NCBI GenBank assembly: GCA_036555325.1
Contig: DATBLQ010000053.1
Location: 1 to 55,378 of the forward strand
Length of the DNA: 55,378 nt
Direction of reading: 5' to 3'
Source: DATBLQ01 sp036555325
GTDB lineage: Bacteria; Pseudomonadota; Alphaproteobacteria; Rhizobiales; Aestuariivirgaceae
Shown: in pieces, positions 17,712-26,632 of the stretch
Position numbering within the stretch: position 1 is the stretch's first letter
Layout of the letters: each line of letters opens with the position of its first letter
Notes under the pieces: generated by a model
What the model was told of the DNA's origin: nothing
Seen by the model: only the letters and a program-made list of their open reading frames with translations
The model's database searches: none
Program-made: the position numbers and the translations under genes

Positions 17712-18682
17712 ACCACCACGATCGCTTTTCCTTTGATTCGTCGCTCGGCAATTTCCGCAAGCGCCAATTTGGCATTCGAAAGCGGGCATGAAAAGCCGAT
17801 GTGAGGTTTGATTCGTCCGTTGCGGAGCCAGCTGAGCAGTCGTTGCATGTTCAAGTGATGGCTCTCAGGCTCTCTTTTCACCTGTTCTCCCCAGAACACC
17901 CCGACAACGCTCGCACCCTTCAGCAAAGGAAGATTGAGCGCCAGCCGGGGAATATCGCCCGACGCGAAGCCGATCACCAGGTGGCGCCCGCCCCACTTCA
18001 GCGACCTGAACGCCGTTTCACTGAGAGATCCCCCGACGGGATCGAAGATTGCGTCCGCCCCTTTTCCGCTCGTCAGGTCTCTGATCCGCTGTTTTACATC
18101 TTCTCGCGAACTGTTGATCAAATGATCGGCGCCGATCAAGCTGCAAAATTTAAGCTTCTCCTCGTTTGAGGCGACGGCGATGACGGTCGCACCCAGCATC
18201 TTGCCGAGTTCAATCGCCGCTTGGCCCGTTCCCCCCGCTGCTCCCAGAACTGCAAGCGTTTCACCGTCTCTCAGGTCTGCGCGGTCTGACAGTGCATTGA
18301 GTGCAGTGCCGTAGCTCACCTGAAGAGCTGCCGCGGTCTCGTAACTGACATCGTCCGGCAAGAGGATGCACTTCGCCGCGCTCACCGTTGCTTGTTCCCT
18401 CAGCCCTCCCCATCCGATGAACGCCATGATCCGGTCGCCCGGTGAAAATTTGTCAACCTCTGGTCCCACTTTTGCCACCGTTCCAGAGATCTCTGCTCCG
18501 GGCGAAAATGGCAAGTCCGGCCGATACTGATATTGACCCGCTATGAGGAGCGTATCGAAAAAGTTGAGACCTACAGCTTTTACGTTGATGACGAGGTCTC
18601 GTTCCCGCGGTTCCACTCCCGGCGTATTTTCGAATGCCAGCCTCTCGAGAGGACCAAATTCCTTGCATAAAATAGCCCTCAT
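17708..18682 (-). CDS. NADPH:quinone oxidoreductase-like MDR protein
   Basis: A 324-residue zinc-free medium-chain reductase of the QOR family, started at MRAILCKEFGPLERL (ATG 18682); 21 bases more upstream are open but do not match the family. Visible motifs are the GroES-like VKAVGLNFFDTLLIAGQYQ, FSPGAEISGTVAKVG and the Rossmann loop LAVLGAAGGTGQAAIELGKML. The catalytic zinc cysteines of alcohol dehydrogenases are absent. It probably reduces quinones or enones with NADPH; the exact substrate is unknown. Confidence 0.88.
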   Translation of the reverse strand: MRAILCKEFGPLERLAFENTPGVEPRERDLVINVKAVGLNFFDTLLIAGQYQYRPDLPFSPGAEISGTVAKVGPEVDKFSPGDRIMAFIGWGGLREQATVSAAKCILLPDDVSYETAAALQVSYGTALNALSDRADLRDGETLAVLGAAGGTGQAAIELGKMLGATVIAVASNEEKLKFCSLIGADHLINSSREDVKQRIRDLTSGKGADAIFDPVGGSLSETAFRSLKWGGRHLVIGFASGDIPRLALNLPLLKGASVVGVFWGEQVKREPESHHLNMQRLLSWLRNGRIKPHIGFSCPLSNAKLALAEIAERRIKGKAIVVV

Positions 18683-18810
18683 CTTGCTGATCCCTCTTGC
18701 CAAATTCTAGTCAAGCTCATGGCTTATTTTGCCCATTCTTGCTTAAAGGCAAATGTTTGGGCATTTATGTTTGGGCATGGGGTCGCAGTGTCTGGTTTGG
18801 ATGTCTTCCG

Positions 18811-19347
18811 ATGATTACGTTGGCAAGCGTGGTTCGAAAACTGGCATTCATGGCTTTGCTCATGTCAGCTGCGCCGCTCGTCGGGACGGCCGCGGCGCAA
18901 GAGCCTGCCTTGCTTGGCGAGTTCGAAGACTGGGCGGCCTATACCTACACCTCGAGCCAGGGCAAGGTGTGTTACGCCGTATCGATACCCAAGTCGAGCG
19001 AGCCTGCCGGTGTTAATCGCGATCCGGTGTTTTTCTTGATTTCCCATTTTCCCTCGCAGGGAGTTCGCAATGAAATTTCGACTATTATTGGCTATCCGTT
19101 TCGCAAGGAAAGCATGGCGCATCTGACGATCGGCGAAGCGACCTTCGAGCTCTTCACTTCGGGCGACGGTGCTTGGTCCGACAGCGCCGCCAAGGATACC
19201 GAGATTGTGGACGCATTGAAGAAGGGCTCGAAAATGGATCTTAAGGGAACCTCGTGGCGCGGAACCGCCACTAAGGACAATTACTCTCTTAAGGGTGTTA
19301 CAGCCGCGGTCGACAAGATCGATGAGAGCTGCAGCAGCCGGAATTAG
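18811..19347 (+). CDS. IalB-family invasion-associated periplasmic protein
   Basis: A 178-residue exported protein. The start at ATG 18811 gives an N-terminal signal peptide (VRKLAFMALLMSAAPLVG then TAAAQ, with likely cleavage after AAA). The mature part begins GEFEDWAAYTYTSSQGKVCYAVS and has a second Cys near the C-terminus (DESCSSRN), matching the invasion-associated locus B family of Hyphomicrobiales. The family is named for Bartonella IalB but is common in free-living relatives; no specific role is established here. Confidence 0.85.
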   Translation: MITLASVVRKLAFMALLMSAAPLVGTAAAQEPALLGEFEDWAAYTYTSSQGKVCYAVSIPKSSEPAGVNRDPVFFLISHFPSQGVRNEISTIIGYPFRKESMAHLTIGEATFELFTSGDGAWSDSAAKDTEIVDALKKGSKMDLKGTSWRGTATKDNYSLKGVTAAVDKIDESCSSRN

Positions 19348-19380
19348 CAATTCAAGCATGCCTAACAAGATCAATACCGA

Positions 19381-20565
19381 ATGACCGAACCGGGCACACG
19401 CACAACACAAGAATTGCAGACACCGCTTGTGGGCCTTTCACGCGCTGAGCTGGTCGCGGCACTCGCCGCGATAGGCGTGCCGGAAAGTCAGCGGCGCATG
19501 CGCGCCACGCAACTCTGGCGGTGGATCTATAATCGTGGAGCCACTTCGTTTTCAGAGATGAGCGATGTTGCCCAGGATTTGCGCTCGCTCTTGGCTAAGC
19601 ACTTTACTCTGGACCGGCCGGAGATCGCGGCCCAACAGGTGTCTGTCGACGGCACGCGCAAATGGCTTCTCAGACTCGCGCCTGACGCCAGCGGCCGCCG
19701 GCAGGAGATAGAGACCGTTTATATTCCCGAGGAGGACCGAGGCACTCTCTGCATCTCGAGCCAAGTTGGGTGCACTCTGACATGTACCTTCTGCCACACC
19801 GGCACACAGCGCCTCGTACGCAATCTGTCCGCCGGCGAAATCGTTGCGCAGATTCTCGTTGCTCGCGACTGTCTTGGCGAGTGGCCCTCCATGTCCCAGG
19901 CGCGCCAAACCAACGCGCTTGCACGCCGTTTCATCACCAACGTGGTCCTCATGGGCATGGGAGAGCCCCTTTATAACTTTGACAACGTCAAGACGGCCAT
20001 GCTCATTGCCTCTGACGGTAACGGCCTATCCCTGTCGAAGCGCCGGATCACTCTGTCGACGTCCGGTGTTGCGCCGGAGATTCCCCGCGCTGGCGCTGAG
20101 ATCGGCACAATGCTTGCCGTGTCGTTCCATGCCACAACCGATGAAGTTCGCAACCGGCTCGTTCCCTTGAACCGGAAATATCCGATTGCCGAGTTGCTCT
20201 CGGCTTGCCGGTCATACCCTGGCCTCTCCAACGCCCGTCGCATAACCTTCGAATACGTCATGTTGAAGAACGTTAACGATACGATCGATGACGCCAGGAG
20301 GTTGGTGAAACTGCTCAAGGGCATTCCGGCCAAAGTCAACCTTATCCCTTTCAACCCGTGGCCTGGAACTGTGTACGAGTGTTCGAGTTCCGAAGCGATT
20401 GAGCGTTTTGCCGAAATCCTCAACCGTGCCGGCTACGCGAGCCCCGTCAGAACACCACGCGGCCGCGACATCATGGCGGCCTGCGGACAACTCAAATCCG
20501 CATCGGTCAAACTTCGCGCTCGCGAACGCAACCCCAGTTGGGGCGAAACCCACCCTGCAATCTAG
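19381..20565 (+). CDS. rlmN: 23S rRNA (adenine-2503-C2)-methyltransferase RlmN
   Basis: A 394-residue radical SAM enzyme that methylates C2 of A2503 in 23S rRNA, and A37 in some tRNAs. The cluster motif CxxxCxxC is C131, C135 and C138 (VGCTLTCTFCHTG). The two catalytic cysteines are C124 (GTLCISSQ) and C368 (MAACGQL). Other conserved segments are VLMGMGEPLYNFDNV and NLIPFNPWPG. It begins 33 bases after the IalB-family gene; no other strong start is near. Confidence 0.95.
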   Translation: MTEPGTRTTQELQTPLVGLSRAELVAALAAIGVPESQRRMRATQLWRWIYNRGATSFSEMSDVAQDLRSLLAKHFTLDRPEIAAQQVSVDGTRKWLLRLAPDASGRRQEIETVYIPEEDRGTLCISSQVGCTLTCTFCHTGTQRLVRNLSAGEIVAQILVARDCLGEWPSMSQARQTNALARRFITNVVLMGMGEPLYNFDNVKTAMLIASDGNGLSLSKRRITLSTSGVAPEIPRAGAEIGTMLAVSFHATTDEVRNRLVPLNRKYPIAELLSACRSYPGLSNARRITFEYVMLKNVNDTIDDARRLVKLLKGIPAKVNLIPFNPWPGTVYECSSSEAIERFAEILNRAGYASPVRTPRGRDIMAACGQLKSASVKLRARERNPSWGETHPAI

Positions 20566-20599
20566 CGTAACCCATTCAGTGCAAGTCACGGGAGCATGC

Positions 20600-21505
20600 A
20601 TGATCCCCTTCGCTATCGCCGGAATTCAGATGTACCTCGACCATGGTTCCAATATCGAGGCGATGCGGCACCGCCTTGCTCAGACGATGCACCTCTATCC
20701 GTGGGTGCGCATGGTGATGTTTTCGGAACTTGCCTGTTTCGGCCCCTTGCTTCAATACGCTCAACCCCTGCCAGGAACCGCCGAGGAGGAATTCCAGCAG
20801 ATGGCTGCGAGCCATCGCATCTGGCTTGTCAACGGCTCGATGTACGAGCGCAAGGACGGCTTGATCTACAATACGACGACCGTGATCGATCCCAACGGCG
20901 AAATCATTGGCCGCTATCGCAAGATGTTTCCGTTTCTGCCGATGGAGCGCGGGGTCGCTCCAGGTACCGACTTTCTTATATTCGATATCGAGGACATCGG
21001 CAGGTTCGGCGTCTTGAATTGCTACGACATTTGGTTTCCCGAGACCGTCCGCCAGCTCACCTCTCTCGGCGTTGAAGTAATTCTTCATCCCGTTATGACC
21101 CACACGCCCGACCGCGACCTGGATCTGACGATTGCCCATGCAGCGTCCGCCATGTTTCAGGCCTACGTTATTGACATCAATGGCCTTGGCGCTGGGGGCA
21201 ACGGCCGCAGCGCAGTGTTCGATCCGTCTGGCCGCCTGTTGTATCAGTGCGATGCCAGCGAGCAGACCGTGCCAATCGAAATCGATTTGCAACAGGTACG
21301 CCATTCCCGTGAAAACGGAATTCGCGGCTTCGGTCAAGTATTGAAGAGCTATCGCGATCGTCCAATCGAGTTTTCTGTTTACGACCGGCAGAAGTTTGAT
21401 TCGACCTATCTCAACAGTCTTGGGCCGTTGGTGCAGCCGCAGCGTGCCGATCTCCCTTCTGCCGATGTCGCGCCGCTGCCGGTTCGCCGCAGCATGCTGA
21501 AGTGA
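20600..21505 (+). CDS. Nitrilase-superfamily carbon-nitrogen hydrolase
   Basis: A 301-residue protein, started at MIPFAIAGIQMYLDH with an ACGGGAG RBS just upstream. The Glu-Lys-Cys triad is E43 (MVMFSELACFGP), K108 (GRYRKMFPF) and C141 (FGVLNCYDIWFPE). Such enzymes hydrolyse amides, nitriles or carbamoyl groups; the sequence does not show which. It ends directly against the stop of the convergent GGDEF/EAL gene, with no base between stop codons. Confidence 0.88.
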   Translation: MIPFAIAGIQMYLDHGSNIEAMRHRLAQTMHLYPWVRMVMFSELACFGPLLQYAQPLPGTAEEEFQQMAASHRIWLVNGSMYERKDGLIYNTTTVIDPNGEIIGRYRKMFPFLPMERGVAPGTDFLIFDIEDIGRFGVLNCYDIWFPETVRQLTSLGVEVILHPVMTHTPDRDLDLTIAHAASAMFQAYVIDINGLGAGGNGRSAVFDPSGRLLYQCDASEQTVPIEIDLQQVRHSRENGIRGFGQVLKSYRDRPIEFSVYDRQKFDSTYLNSLGPLVQPQRADLPSADVAPLPVRRSMLK

Positions 21506-23695
21506 CTACGCGAACGTCCGTCTCGCTATATCCGGATTGGCCAGCATCTGCCCGAACTCTTCCGCTCCCACCGGCTCTCCAAAGCAATATCCTTGCAGCC
21601 AGCGGCACCCCGCAAGTCTCAGGAATTGCGCCTGATAGGTGTTCTCCACGCCTTCCGCAGCTACCTCCAGGCCGAGCGATTTGGCGATTGCGATCGTGCC
21701 CTGGATCATTTGCTGCGCGTTTACATCGCTGATCACTTCCGAGCAGATCGACTGGTCAAGTTTTAGCCGGTCGAACTTGAAGCGTTTTAGATACCCGATG
21801 CTTGAATAGCCCGTTCCGAAGTCATCGAGCGACAACGATATGCCGTGCTTCCGCAGCCGGTCCATCGTGTTGAAGGCCTGTTCCGGATCGCTCACAAGAT
21901 GGCGCTCGGTAACCTCCAGATCGAGTCGTTCCGGCGGGAATCCGGTCTCCGCCAATATGCCCGTTATGATGTCGTAGAAGCGCGGATTGTGGAACTGGAC
22001 CGGTGAAACATTGACCGACAAGATCAACCCCTCCCAGTGCACTGCATCCTTGCATGCCTGCCGAAGCACATAATTGCCAAGATCCTCGATCAGCCCATTC
22101 TCCTCCGCCAGTGGAATGAAAATGTCCGGGGAGATCAGCTCCCCATCTTGCGAGATCCACCGTGCCAAGGCTTCCACCCCGCTGGGCTGGGATTGGGCGT
22201 CAACCACGATCTGATAGGCGACCGAGATTCTCTCGCCCTTTATGGCGTCGCGTAACAATGCCGCCAGGGCCACCTTCTCCCGCAGTTTCATGTCGATTTC
22301 GGCATTGTACAAGGCAACCCGGTTGCCGCCGTCCTTTTTGGCTTGGTACATTGCTATATCGGCGCGGCGTAACAGTTCCTCAATCGATAACTGGCGCGCG
22401 TGGCCACAGGCGATGCCGACGCTCGTGCTGATTTTTATATCCCGGCCTTCGAAGGTGAATGCCTCCCGCAGAAACTCGATGAATGCATGGGCAAGATCCA
22501 CGGCCTCGTTTTGCGCATCCACGCCTGTAATCAGTACCGCAAACTCATCGCCGCCCACCCGTCCAAGGGTTCCTTTGTCTTGTGTGAGATAGGAGAAGCC
22601 GACGCTGCAGGACCGCAGCAGTCGGTCTCCGATGTCATGCCCATATGCATCGTTGACTTGCTTGAATCCGTCGAGATCGAAAAACACGATTGCCGCGTTG
22701 TGATTTTCCAGTCCGTCGGCATTTCCTTTATCGTCGAAAATCGCCTTCAGTGCCACGCGGTTGGGCAGACCGGTGAGAAAATCATGGCTGGCGGCGTGCT
22801 CCGCGCGAAGCTTGCTCCGATAGGCGTGACGGACATTGATGCAGGCGAATACGATGATGCCGCAGGTCACCGCCGAGAGCAGCGCTAATATGAGCCAAAC
22901 AGCTGGCGATATCTTGCTCAGAGCTATCGTGCCCGGAGACCGTTTCGCCCATCCGAGCGATCCCACAACCGTTCCGTTCGGGTTGATGAGTGGAACGGTA
23001 TTTTCTGCCGTTTGTCTGCCGCTGAGCAGCACCAGGTCCGGTATCACGAACTCATTTCGCAGCCGTTCGATGTTGGCAGCCGTGAGATGCTTGGCAAACA
23101 GCAAAAACCTTTTCTGGTTTTGCGGAATTTGCACATCGTCCGAATAGGGCACGACCAGGCCGATTGCAGCTGCGGCAATCCCAGTCGGCGTTACCACCAG
23201 CCCGCTGCTTGCCGCGTATTCACTCGACTGCGGCACAAACACTTTCATCATGCTTTTCAGCGCTGGCCCGAAGAACGAGCTCGAAGTCGTTCCCAGCACC
23301 TTCCCGTCTTTGAAGGCGGCAAGATCCTTCCCGTTCTCATCCAGCAGGAAGGCGGTGTCGAACACCACCCCGCTTTCCGATACGTCCTTTAGGATATCGA
23401 TAACGAACCCTGCATCGGGAGTGTTGTACAATTTCAAAGCTGCATCGTCCCAGTTTGCATAATCCTGCAAATTGTCGCTAAGCCGCATCTCGAAGGCGGT
23501 AATCGCCGCCCGCGCGCTCTGTCGGGTCAACGCCAGGTCGATGTTGTTGACCTCGCTGGCAAGCTTGCCCAATGCGTAGAAGACGACTGCGCCTGTGGAA
23601 ATCAGCGCCAACGCTGCAGAGACCGCGATCCAGAATTCCAGCCATCCCGGAAGCCGTCGCACGATCGAAGGACTACCAAGCTCCACTGGGACCAC
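21506..23695 (-). CDS. CHASE4-like/GGDEF/EAL cyclic-di-GMP signalling protein
   Basis: A 729-residue inner membrane protein. Transmembrane segments at about 21-43 and 263-285 bracket a periplasmic sensor with a CHASE4-like start (YANWDDAALKLYN). The GGDEF motif at 381-385 is intact (GRVGGDEFAVL) but no RxxD inhibitory site is seen upstream of it. The EAL domain has EAL at 508-510, NVSPVQF, LEVTERHLV, DDFGTGYSS, KLDQSI and AEGVE, so both cyclase and phosphodiesterase sites look complete. It should tune cyclic-di-GMP in response to an external cue. Start is GTG 23695. Confidence 0.93.
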   Translation of the reverse strand: MVPVELGSPSIVRRLPGWLEFWIAVSAALALISTGAVVFYALGKLASEVNNIDLALTRQSARAAITAFEMRLSDNLQDYANWDDAALKLYNTPDAGFVIDILKDVSESGVVFDTAFLLDENGKDLAAFKDGKVLGTTSSSFFGPALKSMMKVFVPQSSEYAASSGLVVTPTGIAAAAIGLVVPYSDDVQIPQNQKRFLLFAKHLTAANIERLRNEFVIPDLVLLSGRQTAENTVPLINPNGTVVGSLGWAKRSPGTIALSKISPAVWLILALLSAVTCGIIVFACINVRHAYRSKLRAEHAASHDFLTGLPNRVALKAIFDDKGNADGLENHNAAIVFFDLDGFKQVNDAYGHDIGDRLLRSCSVGFSYLTQDKGTLGRVGGDEFAVLITGVDAQNEAVDLAHAFIEFLREAFTFEGRDIKISTSVGIACGHARQLSIEELLRRADIAMYQAKKDGGNRVALYNAEIDMKLREKVALAALLRDAIKGERISVAYQIVVDAQSQPSGVEALARWISQDGELISPDIFIPLAEENGLIEDLGNYVLRQACKDAVHWEGLILSVNVSPVQFHNPRFYDIITGILAETGFPPERLDLEVTERHLVSDPEQAFNTMDRLRKHGISLSLDDFGTGYSSIGYLKRFKFDRLKLDQSICSEVISDVNAQQMIQGTIAIAKSLGLEVAAEGVENTYQAQFLRLAGCRWLQGYCFGEPVGAEEFGQMLANPDIARRTFA

Positions 23696-23803
23696 CGTCG
23701 GTTATTGCCTCGAGTCGAGCTTAGTTGCTTAAGATAAAGAATTGCCTATTGGTTTTGGCGACTTCCGCTCAGGCAATAAAGACATTGGCAACCTGTAGCC
23801 GCC

Positions 23804-25249
23804 TCAATACATCTTCGCCGTGGTAGTTTTCGGCGGTACAACCATTGATGTTGTTGAAACCGGCACACATTCGAATTGATTGTTAATTGCTGCCGCCCAT
23901 CGCTTTGCTCTTTCGGTGAGCATTCGATCGTCCGTCTGCATTCGTCCACGCGACACGAGAATTCCGATGTCTGCGCCCTGATAGCGGTAATCTCCAGCCG
24001 TATAGACGCGTAGATAGAACGCCTCGTGTTCGCCGGAGACCAGGAACCAGTCGATCGACTTTCTGACCAGCCGGATGCTGCCGTCTTCATCCATCTGCCA
24101 GATCCCGGACGCGGGTGCTTTTGTAATCATCTCCACCCTGTCGTGCGGATACTTGAGCACGAGCTGGCTCCAGTTGTCGAATTCCGCCCAGCGCTTTTGC
24201 ACCGTAGCGAGGTCCACCTCCCAATCGACGTCCATGAACTCCAGCATGTGGAACATGAACATCGGGCACCCGCCATATGTGGATGTGATGAGGTTGGTAA
24301 GCGGACTGGCACCCGAGATGCGCGGATTGATCTCCCCGAGATACACTTTGCCGCCGTCTGTATCGATCAGAAAATCCATGCAGAAGGCTCCGCGATAGCC
24401 CACGCTGTACAGCTTGTCCCCAAGCTTCCGTGCCATCGCTTGCACCGCTTTCCGCTCCCGCTTCAGTCCACCGGTAAACGTATCGTTGCCGCACCATCCC
24501 CCTCTATAGGGAGTGAGTTCGCCAAAACCCGTTATGTCGATTTGCAACGGCCCGGCAAGTGTGCCATGCCTCGTCGCCACCGCCTCGATGGTACCCGGCA
24601 GGTGATTGATCCGCTGCATCACCTTGAGTTGTTCCGTTGCCAGCATATCGGCATTCATCTTCCAGTCTGCTTCCGATTTGATGAAGAATGTCGTTCGTCC
24701 CGAATCGCCATAGGGCGTCTGCACGACGAGGTCTTTTCCAAGTCTCGCCTTCGATGCAAGCTTCGCCAACCCATTGTATGACCTCGCCTTGCCCAATACA
24801 TTGGGAGCGCTGGCGACACCTGCTTCGTTGCCGAGCTTCGTGGTTGTGATTTTAGAATCGATCCATTTCCTCAGTTTCACTTTCGGCAGCGCGATCTTCA
24901 CTTTGAGCTCGGCGGCAAGGGCCTCTGTTTCCTCGTCCAGCATGACCAACAGCATCAGCCCGCCACCGCGGTCTTTGATCTTGCTTCTCACCTCACGATG
25001 TTTCAGAAGGTAGTTGTTGACATCCTCGATAGAGCGGAATTCATGTGGGCCGTGCTCTCGCGGCACGATGGTTTTTGGATGAGTTCCATCAAAGCTGTCG
25101 AAGAAATTTATGTATTCGAAGCGGTTGATCCATCGGCCGAGACCCAGAAGGTTGTATGGTGTCGGAGACAGAAAATGGATCCATGTCTGGTTTTTTCGGA
25201 AAAATGCGTAGATTTCGGACAGGCTTCGAAGTCTTGGTTTGCGCGCCAT
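23804..25249 (-). CDS. ATP-grasp domain protein, substrate unknown
   Basis: A 481-residue protein. The segments LGKARSYNGLAKLA, LVVQTPYGDSGRTTFFIKS and the metal-binding MDFLIDTDGGKVYLGEINPRISGAS place the central part (about residues 150-320) in the ATP-grasp fold, in which ATP activates a carboxylate for ligation. The N-terminal part (FLSPTPYNLLGLGRW) and C-terminal part (MQTDDRMLTERAKRWA) match no family I recognise. The start ATG is preceded by GAGTGAGGGGCG. It is divergent from argG, which does not prove any link to arginine synthesis. Cytoplasmic; no signal peptide. Confidence 0.8.
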   Translation of the reverse strand: MARKPRLRSLSEIYAFFRKNQTWIHFLSPTPYNLLGLGRWINRFEYINFFDSFDGTHPKTIVPREHGPHEFRSIEDVNNYLLKHREVRSKIKDRGGGLMLLVMLDEETEALAAELKVKIALPKVKLRKWIDSKITTTKLGNEAGVASAPNVLGKARSYNGLAKLASKARLGKDLVVQTPYGDSGRTTFFIKSEADWKMNADMLATEQLKVMQRINHLPGTIEAVATRHGTLAGPLQIDITGFGELTPYRGGWCGNDTFTGGLKRERKAVQAMARKLGDKLYSVGYRGAFCMDFLIDTDGGKVYLGEINPRISGASPLTNLITSTYGGCPMFMFHMLEFMDVDWEVDLATVQKRWAEFDNWSQLVLKYPHDRVEMITKAPASGIWQMDEDGSIRLVRKSIDWFLVSGEHEAFYLRVYTAGDYRYQGADIGILVSRGRMQTDDRMLTERAKRWAAAINNQFECVPVSTTSMVVPPKTTTAKMY

Positions 25250-25323
25250 TTAACGCCCCTCACTCCCCTTGTCGTAGCGAGTTCAGCGCAAAACCGCGCG
25301 TCTGTGAAGTCTTAACAGCGCCC

Positions 25324-25351
25324 TTGCAGCAGCGCTGGCATTCCCTATAGT
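25324..25351 (+). promoter_or_regulatory. Sigma-70-type promoter of argG
   Basis: TTGCAG at 25324 and TATAGT at 25346 are separated by 16 bases. The -10 covers the GTG at 25350, so translation must start downstream at ATG 25389. Promoter strength is inferred from consensus only. Confidence 0.6.
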
Positions 25352-25388
25352 GCCCGCGGATTTCTTCAGGTTTTTCCCGGGTTTTCCA

Positions 25389-26609
25389 ATGCCTAGCGTT
25401 AACAAGGTCGTCCTCGCCTATTCGGGAGGTCTCGACACCTCGATCGTCCTCAAATGGCTGCAGATCACCTATGGCTGCGAGGTCGTGACGTTCACTGCCG
25501 ATCTCGGACAGGGAGAAGAACTGGCACCGGCGCGCCGCAAGGCCGAATTGATGGGCGCTCGGCAAATATTCATCGAAGACCTGCGCGAGGAATTCATTCG
25601 GGACTTTGTCTTTCCGATGTTTCGTGCCAATGCGGTCTATGAAGGCGTCTACCTGCTCGGCACCTCGATTGCCCGCCCGCTCATCGCTAAGCGCCTGGTT
25701 GAGATCGCCGCCGCAACTGGCGCCGACGCGATCGCCCATGGAGCAACCGGCAAGGGAAATGACCAGGTCAGGTTTGAACTTTCCGCCTATTCGCTCAACC
25801 CGGACATCAAAATAATCGCTCCCTGGCGCGAATGGCCGTTCAAGAGCCGCAGCGATCTGATCGATTTTGCCGAGAAGCATCAGATTTCGGTTCCCAGGGA
25901 TAAGCGCGGCGAGGCTCCCTTTTCCGTTGATGCCAACCTCCTGCATTCATCATCCGAGGGCAAGGTGCTTGAAGACCCTTGGGCTGAACCGCCCGCCTAT
26001 GTCTATCAGCGTACCATCTCGCCCGAAGAGGCCCCCGACAAGCCAGTGTACGTGGAAATCGCCTTCCGGCGCGGCGACCCGGTGGCGATCAACGGCAAGG
26101 AAATGTCGCCTGCCGCGCTCTTCGCCGAGCTCAATGAACTGGGATGCGTTAACGGCATCGGCCGCATCGATCTTGTTGAGAACCGCTTCGTCGGGCTTAA
26201 ATCTCGCGGGATCTACGAAACTCCCGGCGGAACTATTCTTCACCACGCACACCGCGCAATCGAAAGCTTGACGCTCGACCGCGAAGCAGCTCATTTGAAA
26301 GAGTCGCTCATGCCGCGTTACGCCGAGCTTGTCTACTACGGCTTCTGGTTTTCTCCTGAGCGCGAGATGCTGCAGGCTTTGGTGGACAAGAGCCAGGAAC
26401 ACGTCGAAGGAACAGTGCGGCTCAAGCTCTACAAGGGCAACATAATCGTTGTCGGCCGCAAATCGCCAAAGTCCCTTTATTCGGATGCGCTGGTAACTTT
26501 CGAAGACGACCATGGCGCTTACGATCAGAAGGATGCTCGGGGATTTATTCGACTCAATGCTTTGCGGTTGCGAACCCTCGCCGCTCGCAGGCGCTCGCTG
26601 GGCGGTTGA
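25389..26609 (+). CDS. argG: Argininosuccinate synthase
   Basis: A 406-residue protein. The N-terminal pyrophosphatase loop is VVLAYSGGLDTSIVLKWL, followed by EVVTFTADLGQGEELAPAR and AHGATGKGNDQVRFEL, all diagnostic of ArgG. It condenses citrulline and aspartate using ATP in arginine synthesis. ATG 25389 is preferred over the upstream GTG because a promoter -10 lies over the latter and MPSVNKVVLAYSGG is a normal family start. typA follows with at most a few bases between. Confidence 0.96.
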   Translation: MPSVNKVVLAYSGGLDTSIVLKWLQITYGCEVVTFTADLGQGEELAPARRKAELMGARQIFIEDLREEFIRDFVFPMFRANAVYEGVYLLGTSIARPLIAKRLVEIAAATGADAIAHGATGKGNDQVRFELSAYSLNPDIKIIAPWREWPFKSRSDLIDFAEKHQISVPRDKRGEAPFSVDANLLHSSSEGKVLEDPWAEPPAYVYQRTISPEEAPDKPVYVEIAFRRGDPVAINGKEMSPAALFAELNELGCVNGIGRIDLVENRFVGLKSRGIYETPGGTILHHAHRAIESLTLDREAAHLKESLMPRYAELVYYGFWFSPEREMLQALVDKSQEHVEGTVRLKLYKGNIIVVGRKSPKSLYSDALVTFEDDHGAYDQKDARGFIRLNALRLRTLAARRRSLGG

Positions 26610-26632
26610 TGGCCATCTCTGATCGGATCGCC

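Noticed and set aside
21506..23695. Idea that the GGDEF/EAL protein is the LapD regulator of the adhesin
   Set aside because: It is about 30 kb from the adhesin, has a CHASE4-like sensor and intact catalytic motifs, whereas LapD is catalytically inactive and sits beside lapG.
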